From positions 1,674,001 to 1,738,000 of the forward strand of contig NZ_CP018911.1 in the NCBI RefSeq assembly GCF_004000605.1: a stretch of DNA of 64,000 nucleotides. Reading direction: 5' to 3'. A program made the translations under genes and the position numbers. The notes under the pieces are model-generated. The model was not told the origin of the DNA. It saw only the letters and a program-made list of their open reading frames with translations, and did no database searches. Shown here piece after piece: positions 7,486-16,109 of this stretch (position 1 is the stretch's first letter; each line of letters opens with the position of its first letter). Source of the DNA: Glycocaulis alkaliphilus (lineage in GTDB: Bacteria; Pseudomonadota; Alphaproteobacteria; Caulobacterales; Maricaulaceae).

Positions 7486-8865
7486 TTATTCCCTTACCGC
7501 AATAATCCGCCCTTCACCGAGGCTGAGCACGCCGTCGGTATCAATGCTGGCAGGCAGCGAGCCCTGGATAATGCCAAGGAAGGTCGTTTCCAGCGCCATC
7601 AGATCGCCTGCACAGGCCATGCGCGTGGACACGCCCTGCCCCAGCACGATGCCCTCACCAGTCATCTGGTAGCTGGCCGAATAGCGATTGCAGGGCGCCT
7701 GACCCGACAGGCGGCCCTGGCCATCGAACTCCATCGTAACGGCGCGCGGGCCGGGCACTTCTTCGCCTGCAACATGCGTGACGCGCCATACCTCACCGGC
7801 CAGCAGGCTCTCCGCGTCGCCGCCGCAGCCGGAATAGGTCTCCACATCACCAAGCGTGATGGTTACGGTGTCGGGATAGGACAGGCCCGCCATCGAATCC
7901 TGACAGATCGTGTGGGTGATCTGGATCGTAAACAGCTCCCCGTCATCGCCAGAAACGGTCAGTACATTCGTTTCCTCGTCCAGCGCAGCCCGCCCGGTCA
8001 CGCGCCCGGAAAGACGTGTTTCACCGTAGTCGCCCAGATACTCCGCTTCACCGCCCGCGAGCCGCAAAATCCAGCCCGGCTCGTTGCCGCGTGCGGTGTA
8101 GACAGCCGGCTCAGGCTCCGGTTGATCTGCGTCAGATTCGGATTCTTCCGGCAGATAGGCGCTCGACTGGCACTGCACCCACTCGCCATCCGTCTCGAAG
8201 CGGACCAGCGCACCTTCGCCCCTGCTCCAGAACGCCCGCGGCCCCTCATCGCTGCCAGCCTCGAAGCGCGCGCCCGACGCGGCAGGCACCGAGGCGAGTA
8301 TATAGGCGGCGTCGCCCATGGTGAGCGTGATGTCCGGCGCGTGATAGCGGGCGCTGAACGACTGCCCGTCATCGCACATATAGGCCGTGTCATCCGATGC
8401 GGCGTGATTGCTCCTGACCAGCATGATGACACCTAGATCAGCCGCCGGGTTCCCCGCAGGGAACCGGGCGTCTTCGGGCGTGATCCAGACCTGCGCGCTG
8501 TCGGGATCGAGGATCCGGCCGCTTACCGCAAGCTCGCGATCAGTGGCCACGGCCTCGGGGTCGTAGGTGAGGGTCAGGTCGATGGGCACCTGACGTCCGT
8601 TGAACGGTTCGCGCGCCTCCGATACCAGCTCGGGCCGGTCACTGCCGGGCTCGAACGCCAGCAATTGCGCTTCCACAATCGCGTTGTCTCCAAGGGCAAT
8701 CCGCTCGCGGTACGCGACGGCAAAGGTCACGCTGGCCGTTCCGGCTGCAGAGCCAGTGCCGTCACCCTGCACCGCCTGCCCGTTTTGGCCACAGCCAGCG
8801 GTCAGCAGAAGGGCGGCAGTTGCGAACGGAAAAAACGCGTAAGCCGGTGTCACAAAGAGGCGCAA
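7486..8865 (-). CDS. Four-domain lipoprotein (YbaY-like, MliC-like, COG3650-like, META/HslJ)
   Basis: About 459 residues with a lipoprotein signal ending in LLTAGC (Cys ~25), so probably attached to a membrane facing the periplasm. Four modules follow: a YbaY-type domain (~40-140), a lysozyme-inhibitor-like MliC module (~155-235, YMCDDGQSFSARY), a COG3650-type domain (~250-345, ARGNEPGWILRL), and a C-terminal META/HslJ domain (~348-459, VWRVTHV...PCNRYSASY). In other bacteria these modules are usually found singly or in pairs. The TTG at 8865 has AGGGAG at a normal distance; a GTG at 8892 is the alternative. A cell-envelope protection role is inferred from the modules. Confidence 0.8.
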   Translation of the reverse strand: MRLFVTPAYAFFPFATAALLLTAGCGQNGQAVQGDGTGSAAGTASVTFAVAYRERIALGDNAIVEAQLLAFEPGSDRPELVSEAREPFNGRQVPIDLTLTYDPEAVATDRELAVSGRILDPDSAQVWITPEDARFPAGNPAADLGVIMLVRSNHAASDDTAYMCDDGQSFSARYHAPDITLTMGDAAYILASVPAASGARFEAGSDEGPRAFWSRGEGALVRFETDGEWVQCQSSAYLPEESESDADQPEPEPAVYTARGNEPGWILRLAGGEAEYLGDYGETRLSGRVTGRAALDEETNVLTVSGDDGELFTIQITHTICQDSMAGLSYPDTVTITLGDVETYSGCGGDAESLLAGEVWRVTHVAGEEVPGPRAVTMEFDGQGRLSGQAPCNRYSASYQMTGEGIVLGQGVSTRMACAGDLMALETTFLGIIQGSLPASIDTDGVLSLGEGRIIAVRE

Positions 8866-8993
8866 ATGGGATACTCCCTGCTGTGTCAGCACACATGATT
8901 ACACTTACCCGCCCGGTGCGGAAAGCAGAACCGCACTGGCCCTGCCGGGCAGAACGCCTTGCCGCTGTCCCTGCCCGCCTGTAGACCGGACGC

Positions 8994-9842
8994 ATGAGCG
9001 AACATTTCCCCACTTCGGTGAACCTCGAAGGCGAGGATATTCACTGGTCCCCGGAAGGCGGGCTCAGCTATGGCCGCTATCTCGTGCTTGACCGCATTCT
9101 CGGCGCGCAGTCCCCGCTGACCGAAGAGCATGACGAGATGATGTTCATCATCATCCACCAGGCCAGCGAGCTGTGGCTGAAACTGTGCCTGCACGAGCTG
9201 GAGGCGGCGATAGCCCATGTACAGGCGGATGAAGTCCGCCCGGCCATGAAAATGCTGGCGCGCATTGCCCGCATCCAGGAGCAGCTGACCCAGTCCTGGG
9301 CGGTGCTGTCGACGATGACGCCGTCTGACTATCTGAAATTCCGTGACCAGCTGGGGCAAAGTTCAGGCTTCCAGTCAGCCCAGTACCGCACGCTGGAATA
9401 CCGGCTCGGCAACAAGAATGCGGCGCTGGCCAAGGTGCATGCCTCCGACGAAGAAGCGCACACGCTTGTCAGCAAAGCCCTCGTGCAGCCAAGCCTTTAC
9501 GACGAAACCTTGAGGTTTGCTGCCAGATCCGGCCTGACTGTTCCCTCCACAGCTATCGAACGCGACTGGTCCCAGCCTTATCAGCCCGACGACGCCGTAG
9601 AGGCAATGTGGCGAGAGGTGTATCTCGACACCGGGAAATGGTGGGAAGTATATGAATTTGCCGAGAAACTTGTTGATCTGGAGCAGAAGTTCCAGCAATG
9701 GCGTTTCAACCATATGAAAACGGTTGAGCGGATTATCGGCTTCCGGCGCGGCACAGGCGGGTCCGGCGGGGTGTCCTACCTCGTCAAAGCGTTGAACTTG
9801 CGTCTGTTCCCCGAACTCTGGACCGTGCGCACCACACTCTAG
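8994..9842 (+). CDS. kynA: Tryptophan 2,3-dioxygenase
   Basis: A 282-residue haem dioxygenase that opens the tryptophan indole ring to N-formylkynurenine, the first step of the kynurenine pathway. Family signatures are clear: YLVLDRIL, the distal-pocket IIIHQASELWLK block (H ~55), and the haem-ligand region FNHMKTVERIIGFRRGTGGSGG (H ~240). Full length for bacterial TDO. No kynureninase or formamidase gene is adjacent; instead it is followed 19 bp later by a RAM-domain gene and serine deaminase on the same strand, which suggests an amino-acid catabolic operon. Confidence 0.95.
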   Translation: MSEHFPTSVNLEGEDIHWSPEGGLSYGRYLVLDRILGAQSPLTEEHDEMMFIIIHQASELWLKLCLHELEAAIAHVQADEVRPAMKMLARIARIQEQLTQSWAVLSTMTPSDYLKFRDQLGQSSGFQSAQYRTLEYRLGNKNAALAKVHASDEEAHTLVSKALVQPSLYDETLRFAARSGLTVPSTAIERDWSQPYQPDDAVEAMWREVYLDTGKWWEVYEFAEKLVDLEQKFQQWRFNHMKTVERIIGFRRGTGGSGGVSYLVKALNLRLFPELWTVRTTL

Positions 9843-9861
9843 TCAGGCAGGTACAATCCCG

Positions 9862-10125
9862 ATGCGGCAGTTTTACATCTTCATCAAATGCGAGCTGGGC
9901 AAGACCTATGACGTCGCTTCGGCTCTGGTCGATACGCTGGAAGAGACCCGCCAGGTGCATTCGGTTTCGGGCGCATTCGACCTTCTGGCCCAGTTCGCCG
10001 TGGACTCCGAAGCCGATATAGGCCGCTTCGTGAATCTGAAAGTGCAAACGATTTCAGGGGTGAAGGACACGCAGACCATTATCTGCTTCAACGCCTTCAC
10101 CCGTGATCGCGGCCTTGGTGACTGA
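9862..10125 (+). CDS. Stand-alone Lrp/AsnC-type ligand-binding (RAM) domain protein
   Basis: An 87-residue protein corresponding to the effector domain of Lrp/AsnC regulators (FYIFIKCELGKTYDVASAL..VHSVSGAFDLLAQF) without the DNA-binding HTH. Such single RAM proteins bind amino acids and may modulate other Lrp proteins or enzymes. Its stop codon overlaps the start of the serine deaminase gene (TGATG at 10123-10127), so the two are translationally coupled. Its place between tryptophan dioxygenase and serine deaminase fits an amino-acid-sensing role, which is inference. Confidence 0.85.
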   Translation: MRQFYIFIKCELGKTYDVASALVDTLEETRQVHSVSGAFDLLAQFAVDSEADIGRFVNLKVQTISGVKDTQTIICFNAFTRDRGLGD

Positions 10126-11507
10126 TGCATTTCGGCGTTTTCGACCTTTTCAAGATCGGTATCGGCCCGTCCAGCTCCCACACAGTGGGGCCGATGAAGG
10201 CTGCGCGTCTGTTTCTTGAGCGCGTGGACGCCGAACACGGGCTGAAAACGATCACGCGGGTAAAGGCGGAGGCCTATGGCTCGCTGGCGCTGACCGGCGC
10301 TGGCCACGCCACCGACAAGGCGCTGATCTGGGGGCTAGCGGGCGAGGCACCCGAGACAGCCGATCCCGATGTCCTGCCTGGTATTATCGACGAGGTGGAG
10401 AATTCCGGCACGATCCGGCTGCTGGGGCAGCACCAGATCGGCTTTGACCGCGATACTGACCTGCTCCTCGATGGCAAGGTCCGGCTACCCTTCCATTCCA
10501 ACGCAATGAAATTCACAGCCTTTGATGCGAACGGTGAAAGCCTGTCGGAACAGCTCTGGTACTCCATTGGCGGCGGATTTGTGATCGATGAAGCCGAAGC
10601 CGGACGAAACTCGGCGGCGGAAGCCCCCGAAGGCGAGCCCTACCCGTTCGATAATTGCAATACGCTGATCGAGATTGGCGACCGCGAAGGGCTTTCCATC
10701 CCCGAAGTGATGATGGCCAACGAGACCGCATTCCGCGGCGAGGCAGAGGTCCGCGAGCGCATCGCCGTCATCTGGCAGGCCATGGAAGATTGTATCGACC
10801 GCGGCGTGGCGGGCGATGGCGTCCTGCCCGGCGGGCTCAACGTAAAGCGCCGCGCACCCGCCATGCAGCGCCGCCTCCTGGAAGATCCGGAGCGCGCCAC
10901 CCGCGATCCGCTATCGGCCATGGAATGGGTCAATCTGTGGGCGATGGCGGTCAATGAGGAAAACGCCGCCGGTGGCCGCGTGGTCACCGCTCCGACCAAT
11001 GGCGCGTCGGGCATCATCCCCGCTGTAGCGCGCTATTTCGACCGGCACTGCAAAAAGCCTGGCGATGAGGACGCGATGGTCCGCTTCTTCCTTACCGCGT
11101 CCGCCATTGGCGCGCTCTACAAGCTCAACGCCTCGATTTCGGGCGCGGAAGCGGGCTGTCAGGGCGAGGTGGGCGTTGCCTGCTCCATGGCCGCTGGCGG
11201 GCTGGCCGCCGCGCTTGGCGGCTCAAACCGGCAGATCGAGAACGCCGCCGAGATCGGCATGGAGCACAATCTGGGCCTGACCTGTGATCCGGTGGGCGGG
11301 CTGGTGCAGATACCTTGTATCGAGCGCAACGCCATCGGCGCGATCAAGGCGATCAACGCGGCCCGCCTCGCCATGCTGGGCAATGCCGAATACAAGGTGC
11401 GCCTCGATCAGGTGATCGAGACCATGCGCCAGACCGGCCTCGACATGGCCGACAAGTACAAGGAAACCTCCGAAGGCGGCCTCGCGGTCAACGTGCCGGT
11501 GTGTTGA
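10125..11507 (+). CDS. sdaA: L-serine ammonia-lyase (iron-sulfur type, single chain)
   Basis: A 460-residue enzyme converting L-serine to pyruvate and ammonia. The N-terminal beta domain ([17 protein letters not shown], residues ~1-150) and the C-terminal alpha domain with Fe-S cysteines ([25 protein letters not shown]) are fused, as in E. coli SdaA, with the usual family length. Translationally coupled to the upstream RAM-domain gene. It supplies pyruvate from serine in the cytoplasm. Confidence 0.96.
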   Translation: MHFGVFDLFKIGIGPSSSHTVGPMKAARLFLERVDAEHGLKTITRVKAEAYGSLALTGAGHATDKALIWGLAGEAPETADPDVLPGIIDEVENSGTIRLLGQHQIGFDRDTDLLLDGKVRLPFHSNAMKFTAFDANGESLSEQLWYSIGGGFVIDEAEAGRNSAAEAPEGEPYPFDNCNTLIEIGDREGLSIPEVMMANETAFRGEAEVRERIAVIWQAMEDCIDRGVAGDGVLPGGLNVKRRAPAMQRRLLEDPERATRDPLSAMEWVNLWAMAVNEENAAGGRVVTAPTNGASGIIPAVARYFDRHCKKPGDEDAMVRFFLTASAIGALYKLNASISGAEAGCQGEVGVACSMAAGGLAAALGGSNRQIENAAEIGMEHNLGLTCDPVGGLVQIPCIERNAIGAIKAINAARLAMLGNAEYKVRLDQVIETMRQTGLDMADKYKETSEGGLAVNVPVC

Positions 11508-11530
11508 GGTAGCGCCCTCGTCCGGGCAGC

Positions 11531-11712
11531 TGAAACCCCGGACGCGTCAGCGATCCGGGGGCAGCACCGTTTTCTCCCCCCGTTTACGGGGGGAGTGGCC
11601 TGAAAGGCCGAGGGGGGGATTTTTGAAAAGAAAAGTTTCCCCCCTCCGTCAGCTTCGCTGACACCTCCCCCGTAAACGGGGGAGGAAATCGCTTCGCGCT
11701 TCCGGGGTTTCA
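11531..11712. repeat. MITE-like palindromic repeat, copy 1
   Basis: A ~182-bp element bounded by perfect 11-bp terminal inverted repeats (TGAAACCCCGG 11531-11541, CCGGGGTTTCA 11702-11712). Inside are several hairpins: CTCCCCCCGTTTACGGGGGG, GGCCTGAAAGGCC, GTCAGCTTCGCTGAC and CTCCCCCGTAAACGGGGGAG. A near-identical copy in the same orientation lies at 14240-14417. It contains no gene. It resembles short palindromic repeats common between genes in alphaproteobacteria, and could also stop transcription of sdaA. Confidence 0.85.
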
Positions 11713-11718
11713 ACACCC

Positions 11719-12123
11719 CTACCCCGCCGACACCAGCGCCTCGGCGACGGCGCATTCGGCGCGCGTCTCGTGGCGGCACGTAGCGAGCGAGGTTTCAAGC
11801 TGTGCCTCAATGGCGCGCAAATCCGCGATCTTGGCCCGCACCTCGTGCAAATGCTGCTCGGCCAGCGCATCAATATCGCTGCAGGTGGCGTCACGGTCTT
11901 CGAGCAGGTCCAGCAGGCCTGAGATGGCCGCCAGCGGGAAACCCAGTCTGCGCCCGCGCTTGATGAAATCCAGCCGGCGCAGATGGGCGGGCGTGTAGGC
12001 GCGGTGACCACCGGCCGTGCGGGCCGGTTCGGGCAGCAAGCCCACCTGTTCGTAATAGCGGATGGTGACGACCTGGCAGCCGGTGCGGCGGGCCAGTTCT
12101 CCAATGCTCAGCACTTCCTGCAT
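11719..12123 (-). CDS. MerR-family metal-responsive regulator (ZntR/CadR/PbrR type)
   Basis: A 134-residue regulator: HTH at residues ~4-72 (LSIGELARRTGCQVVTIRYYEQVGLLPEP), dimerisation helix, and a C-terminal segment with C81, H91/H93, C116, H118 and C124. The C~80 ... C~115-x-H ... C~124 layout is that of Zn/Cd/Pb-sensing MerR proteins. ATG 12123 gives the canonical length. It is divergent from a TonB receptor, with a dyad inside a long-spacer promoter between them (12131-12161). It probably switches the receptor gene in response to a metal, the reverse of the usual efflux context. Confidence 0.88.
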   Translation of the reverse strand: MQEVLSIGELARRTGCQVVTIRYYEQVGLLPEPARTAGGHRAYTPAHLRRLDFIKRGRRLGFPLAAISGLLDLLEDRDATCSDIDALAEQHLHEVRAKIADLRAIEAQLETSLATCRHETRAECAVAEALVSAG

Positions 12124-12130
12124 GACGGGC

Positions 12131-12161
12131 TTGAACCTATAGCGACTATAGCTCGCAGCAT
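12131..12161 (+). promoter_or_regulatory. MerR-type promoter/operator before the TonB receptor
   Basis: TTGAAC (12131-12136) and CAGCAT (12156-12161) are separated by 19 bp, and the spacer holds the dyad CTATAG-CGA-CTATAG (12137-12151). An over-long spacer with a dyad is the hallmark of MerR-activated promoters. The -10 match is modest. Confidence 0.6.
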
Positions 12162-12216
12162 GCATGCCGATGTGATTCCGGCAAGTCCGGGATCGGTCCG
12201 AAAAAGGATAACCGGC

Positions 12217-14232
12217 ATGGCAGTCTCCTCCCTCCTTTCTCTCCCGCTGAAGCGTGCCTTTGGCCTTTCGGCCAGTGTCGCCGCACTGGCGCTGGGCGCA
12301 GGCATCAGCCCGCTCCCGCTCCTGGCGGCTGAGGCCCATGCCGATGAGCCGGAGACCATCATCGTCTCGGCCACGCGCACCCGCAGGCGCGTGCAGGACG
12401 AGCCGATCCGCGTGGAACTGATCGACCGCGAGGAGATCGAGGAAAAGGCCATCATGTCGCCGGGCAATATCTCGATATTGCTGGCCGAGACGGGCGGGCT
12501 GTGGGTGCAGGCAAGCTCCGCTGCGCTGGGCTCTGCCGGCATCCGCGTGCAGGGGATGAGCGAGCGCTACACCCTACTGCTGGCGGACGGATTGCCGCTC
12601 TATGGCGGACAGGCGGGCTCCATCGGCCTGTTGCAGATACCGCCCACCGATCTGGGGCGGGTGGAGGTCATCAAGGGCGCGGCGTCCTCACTCTATGGCG
12701 CCTCGGCGCTGGGCGGGATGATCAATCTGGTCTCGCGTCGGCCCTCGGACGAATTTGAGGGCGAAGTCCTCACCAATATCACCAGCCAGCGCGGGCAGGA
12801 TGTGACGGGTTACGCATCCGGCCCCTTAAGCGAGGCATGGAGCTATTCCCTGACCACTGGCGGGCACTGGCAGGAGCGGCGCGATCTGGATGATACGGGC
12901 TGGGCCGACATTCCCGCCTATCAGCGCTACACGCTGCGCCCGCGCCTGTTCTGGCAGGGCGCGTCGGGCGCCGAGGCGCTGGTGACGTTCGGCGCGATGA
13001 CAGAGCGCCGCCGGGGCGGCACGATGCCCGGCCGTACCGTGCCGGGCGGCAGCAGTTTTGTGCAGGGTCTGGATACGCAGCGCTTTGATGCCGGTCTCAA
13101 TCTCGACCTGCCGCTGGATGACGGACTGACGCTGGGCGTGCGCGCTTCGGCCATGGAAACGCAGCACACGCATCTGTTCGGCACGCAGATTGAAGACGAC
13201 CGCCACCGCACGGGCTTTGCCGAAGTCTCCCTCACCCGCAGCGCAGGCATTCACACGCTCGTCGGCGGGGCTGCCGTGGAGGTCAATGACTACGCGTCTG
13301 ACGATTTTGCGGCGTTCAACTATCGCTACACCGTGCCCGGCGTGTTCGCGCAGTATGATCTGGATGTGACGCCGGACCTCACACTATCCGCCAGCGTCCG
13401 TGCTGATCACCACAGCGAGTATGGAGGCTTTGTCAGCCCGCGAATCTCCGCCCTCTACCGGCCGGGCGCATGGACGGTCAGGGCGTCCGCGGCGCAGGGC
13501 TATTTCGCGCCCACGCCCTTTGTTGACGCGATAGAGGAAACCGGCCTTTCCCGGCTGGAATCACTCTCCGGGCTTCAGGCCGAACGCGCCGACACGCTGT
13601 CGTTCGATGTGGGACGGCGTTTCGGCCCGGTGGAAGCCAATGTGATCCTCTTCCAGTCGCGTGTACGCCACGAGACGGCGCTGGTGCCTACGGGTGTCTC
13701 GCTGCCCGACGGCACCAGTCAGATGCAGATCATCAACGCGCCGGGAACTGCGCAGACGCAAGGCGCCGAATGGCTCCTTCGTTACCGCTATGACCATATC
13801 ACGGTAACGGCGAGCTATATGTTCACCGACGCCGTGTCGTCTGATCCGGTGACCGGCATGCGTCGCACCACGCCGCTCACCCCGCGCCACTCGGCCGGTT
13901 TCGTGGCGATGTGGGAGGATCATGACCGGGGGCGTGTCGGGTTCGAGGCTTACTATACCGGCGCGCAGGAACTGGACGATAATCCCTACCGCTCCCGTTC
14001 AAAGCCTTACATGATGATGGGCATTCTCGGTGAGATCAATCTCGGCCGGGTCAGCCTCTTCCTGAATGCCGAAAACCTGCTGGACATCCGCCAGAGCCGG
14101 TATGACCCGCTGGTGCGCCCAACCCGCGCGGGCGATGGCCGCTGGAGCGTCGATGCATGGACCCATACCGACGGCTTTGTCGTCAATGGCGGGATGCGGA
14201 TGCGCTTTGGCGGCGGGCATCATGGTCATTGA
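12217..14232 (+). CDS. TonB-dependent receptor, probably metal- or metallophore-related
   Basis: A 671-residue outer-membrane receptor. ATG 12217 has a strong AAAAAGGA site at 8 nt. A signal peptide with a long Ala-rich core precedes the TonB box (ETIIVSATRTRRR, ~48-60); the plug (LADGLPLYGGQAG, VEVIKGAASSLYGASALGGMINLVSRR) and 22-strand barrel follow. It ends with a His-rich tail (GGGHHGH). The divergent MerR regulator with a thiol/His metal site suggests transport of a metal ion or metal chelate; the exact substrate cannot be read. The gene pair is flanked by direct copies of a palindromic repeat. Confidence 0.9.
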   Translation: MAVSSLLSLPLKRAFGLSASVAALALGAGISPLPLLAAEAHADEPETIIVSATRTRRRVQDEPIRVELIDREEIEEKAIMSPGNISILLAETGGLWVQASSAALGSAGIRVQGMSERYTLLLADGLPLYGGQAGSIGLLQIPPTDLGRVEVIKGAASSLYGASALGGMINLVSRRPSDEFEGEVLTNITSQRGQDVTGYASGPLSEAWSYSLTTGGHWQERRDLDDTGWADIPAYQRYTLRPRLFWQGASGAEALVTFGAMTERRRGGTMPGRTVPGGSSFVQGLDTQRFDAGLNLDLPLDDGLTLGVRASAMETQHTHLFGTQIEDDRHRTGFAEVSLTRSAGIHTLVGGAAVEVNDYASDDFAAFNYRYTVPGVFAQYDLDVTPDLTLSASVRADHHSEYGGFVSPRISALYRPGAWTVRASAAQGYFAPTPFVDAIEETGLSRLESLSGLQAERADTLSFDVGRRFGPVEANVILFQSRVRHETALVPTGVSLPDGTSQMQIINAPGTAQTQGAEWLLRYRYDHITVTASYMFTDAVSSDPVTGMRRTTPLTPRHSAGFVAMWEDHDRGRVGFEAYYTGAQELDDNPYRSRSKPYMMMGILGEINLGRVSLFLNAENLLDIRQSRYDPLVRPTRAGDGRWSVDAWTHTDGFVVNGGMRMRFGGGHHGH

Positions 14233-14239
14233 GTGTTAG

Positions 14240-14417
14240 AACCCCGGACGCGTCAGCGATCCGGGGGCAGCACCGTTTTCTCCCCCGTTTACGGGGGGAG
14301 TGGCCTGAAAGGCCGAGGGGGGGGATTTTGAAAAGAAAAGTTTCCCCCTTCCGTCAGCTTCGCTGACACCTCCCCCGTAAACGGGGGAGGAAATCGCTTC
14401 GCGCTTCCGGGATTTCA
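14240..14417. repeat. MITE-like palindromic repeat, copy 2
   Basis: About 178 bp, nearly identical to 11534-11712 and in the same orientation; differences are single-base changes in the C and G runs and in the ends. The terminal inverted repeats are degraded here (GAACCCCGG / CCGGGATTTC). The two copies bracket the MerR and TonB receptor genes. Confidence 0.85.
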
Positions 14418-14429
14418 GGTGCTTGAAAT

Positions 14430-15077
14430 TTAAGCCGCCAGCTTTGCCGCGACCCGGTACTTCGCCTCGGTGGATTTGGCGATGTCGTCCAGCGTGATGC
14501 CGTCTGCCAACTCGATCAGCTCAAGCCCGTCTTCCACCACGTCGAATACGCCATAGGTGGTGATGACGCGGTCAACGCAGCCCTTGCCGGTCAGCGGCAG
14601 GGCGCATTCCTTCAGGAGCTTGGGCGAGCCGTCCTTGGCGGTGTGCTCCATGATGACCACAACGCGCTGCACGCCGGCGACGAGATCCATCGCGCCGCCC
14701 ATGCCCTTGACCATCTTGCCGGGGATCATCCAGTTGGCGATATCGCCCTTTTCGGAGACTTCCATGGCGCCGAGGATGGACAGGTTGATATGCCCGCCGC
14801 GGATCATGCCGAAGCTGTCGGACGAGCTGAAATAGCTGGTGCGGTTCAGCTCGGTGATGGTCTGCTTGCCGGCATTGATAAGGTCAGGGTCCACCTGGTC
14901 CTCGGCCGGGAACGGGCCCATTCCCAGCATGCCGTTTTCCGACTGCAGGGTCACGTCCATATCCTCGGGGATGTAGTTGGCCACGAGCGTCGGGATGCCG
15001 ATGCCCAGATTGACGTAGAAGCCGTCCTCAAGTTCCTTGGCGGCGCGTTCGGCGAGCTGGTCGCGGGTCCATGCCAT
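14430..15077 (-). CDS. scoB: 3-oxoacid CoA-transferase, subunit B
   Basis: A 215-residue beta subunit of the succinyl-CoA:3-ketoacid CoA transferase family. It carries the catalytic glutamate in the SENGMLGMG motif (residues ~46-54) and the conserved [15 protein letters not shown] stretch. With subunit A it moves CoA between succinate and acetoacetate in ketone-body, leucine or PHB metabolism. It follows subunit A after 14 bp on the same strand. Confidence 0.95.
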   Translation of the reverse strand: MAWTRDQLAERAAKELEDGFYVNLGIGIPTLVANYIPEDMDVTLQSENGMLGMGPFPAEDQVDPDLINAGKQTITELNRTSYFSSSDSFGMIRGGHINLSILGAMEVSEKGDIANWMIPGKMVKGMGGAMDLVAGVQRVVVIMEHTAKDGSPKLLKECALPLTGKGCVDRVITTYGVFDVVEDGLELIELADGITLDDIAKSTEAKYRVAAKLAA

Positions 15078-15091
15078 GATCTGTCTCTCCC

Positions 15092-15787
15092 TTAAGCCGC
15101 GCGCACGGTGCGCTGTTCGATGCGCTTCTCGTGGCTGCCCTTGATGATGCGCTGAACAAAGATGCCCGGCGTGTGGATATGGTCGGGATCGAGGCTGCCG
15201 ACGGGGACGATCTCTTCCACCTCGGCAATCGTCACCTTGCCGGCGGTTGCCATCATCGGATTGAAATTGCGGGCCGTCTTGCGGAAGACCAGATTGCCTT
15301 CGCTATCGCCCTTCCATGCCTTGATGATGGAGAGGTCCGCCTTCAGGCCGGTTTCCATCACATAGGTCTCGCCGTCGAAATCCTTGTGTTCCTTGCCTTC
15401 GGCGACCAGCGTGCCAACGCCTGTCTTGGTGTAGAAGGCGGGAATACCCGCGCCCCCTGCCCGGATGCGTTCGGCCAGCGTGCCTTGCGGGTTGAATTCC
15501 AGCTCCAGCTCGCCGGAGAGATACTGCTTCTCGAAGATCTTGTTCTCGCCCACATAGGACGAAACCATCTTCTTGATCTGGCGGGTGTGCAGCAGCAGGC
15601 CCAGCCCGAAATCATCAACCCCGGCATTGTTGGAAATGACGGTCAGCTCCTTCGCGCCGCTATCGCGCAGGGCGAGGATGAGATTCTCCGGTATGCCGCA
15701 CAGACCGAACCCGCCAGCCATCACGGTCATGCCGTCAAAGGTCAGGCCGTCGAGCGCAGATTTCGCATCAGCAAAGACTTTTTTCAC
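15092..15787 (-). CDS. scoA: 3-oxoacid CoA-transferase, subunit A
   Basis: A 231-residue alpha subunit with the family hallmarks [12 protein letters not shown], the oxyanion-type GAGIPAFYT and [18 protein letters not shown]. Typical length. First gene of the two-gene operon; a GGAGG-like site precedes the ATG. A short palindrome (CAACG-CA-CGTTG, 15813-15824) sits 25 bp upstream and may be a regulator site. Confidence 0.95.
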   Translation of the reverse strand: MKKVFADAKSALDGLTFDGMTVMAGGFGLCGIPENLILALRDSGAKELTVISNNAGVDDFGLGLLLHTRQIKKMVSSYVGENKIFEKQYLSGELELEFNPQGTLAERIRAGGAGIPAFYTKTGVGTLVAEGKEHKDFDGETYVMETGLKADLSIIKAWKGDSEGNLVFRKTARNFNPMMATAGKVTIAEVEEIVPVGSLDPDHIHTPGIFVQRIIKGSHEKRIEQRTVRAA

Positions 15788-15812
15788 CTTGGATGTCCTC
15801 CGGGCATAAATT

Positions 15813-15824
15813 CAACGTGCGTTG
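15813..15824. promoter_or_regulatory. Palindrome upstream of scoA
   Basis: CAACG-TG-CGTTG lies 26 bp before the scoA start, beside a possible -10 region on the minus strand (aattatac). It could be a TetR- or GntR-type operator; the regulator is not identified. Confidence 0.3.
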
Positions 15825-15949
15825 TATAATTGCCGGGCGCGCATCCGCCAAGCGGGAGTTGCGTCCATCAGCTGTGCCGGTGGGGATAGCGTATCACTGG
15901 GCCGGGGTCCATCGCCCGCACGGGGCCGGACTGCAGCCGGAAAAGGAAA

Positions 15950-15981
15950 CGCCGGACTGGAGGTTTGCCTCCAATCCGGCG
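15950..15981 (-). terminator. Hairpin terminator downstream of yihY
   Basis: Stem CGCCGGACTGGAGG / CCTCCAATCCGGCG (one mismatch) with a 4-nt loop. Read on the minus strand it is followed by tttccttttcc, which fits termination of the yihY transcript. Confidence 0.55.
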
Positions 15982-16109
15982 CAGGTTGAGGAAACACTAG
16001 CCTCATGAAGCCCGGAACCGGCGAGGGACTGGGAACACATGGCCCAAGCTTCGAGGGATATAACGCCACAGCGCGCCTGAACCGGCGCTGAACGGCAAGG
16101 CACGTGCAA

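Larger units (their letters stand above)
15788..16109. other. Intergenic region scoA / yihY
   Basis: 322 bp without a supportable gene. It holds the scoA leader with the palindrome at 15813-15824 and a 14-bp hairpin at 15950-15981. I see no recognisable RNA family or coding potential in the rest. Confidence 0.6.

Noticed and set aside
15880-16100. Possible structured RNA between scoA and yihY
   Set aside because: Only one clear hairpin, explained as a terminator; no riboswitch or known RNA signature seen.
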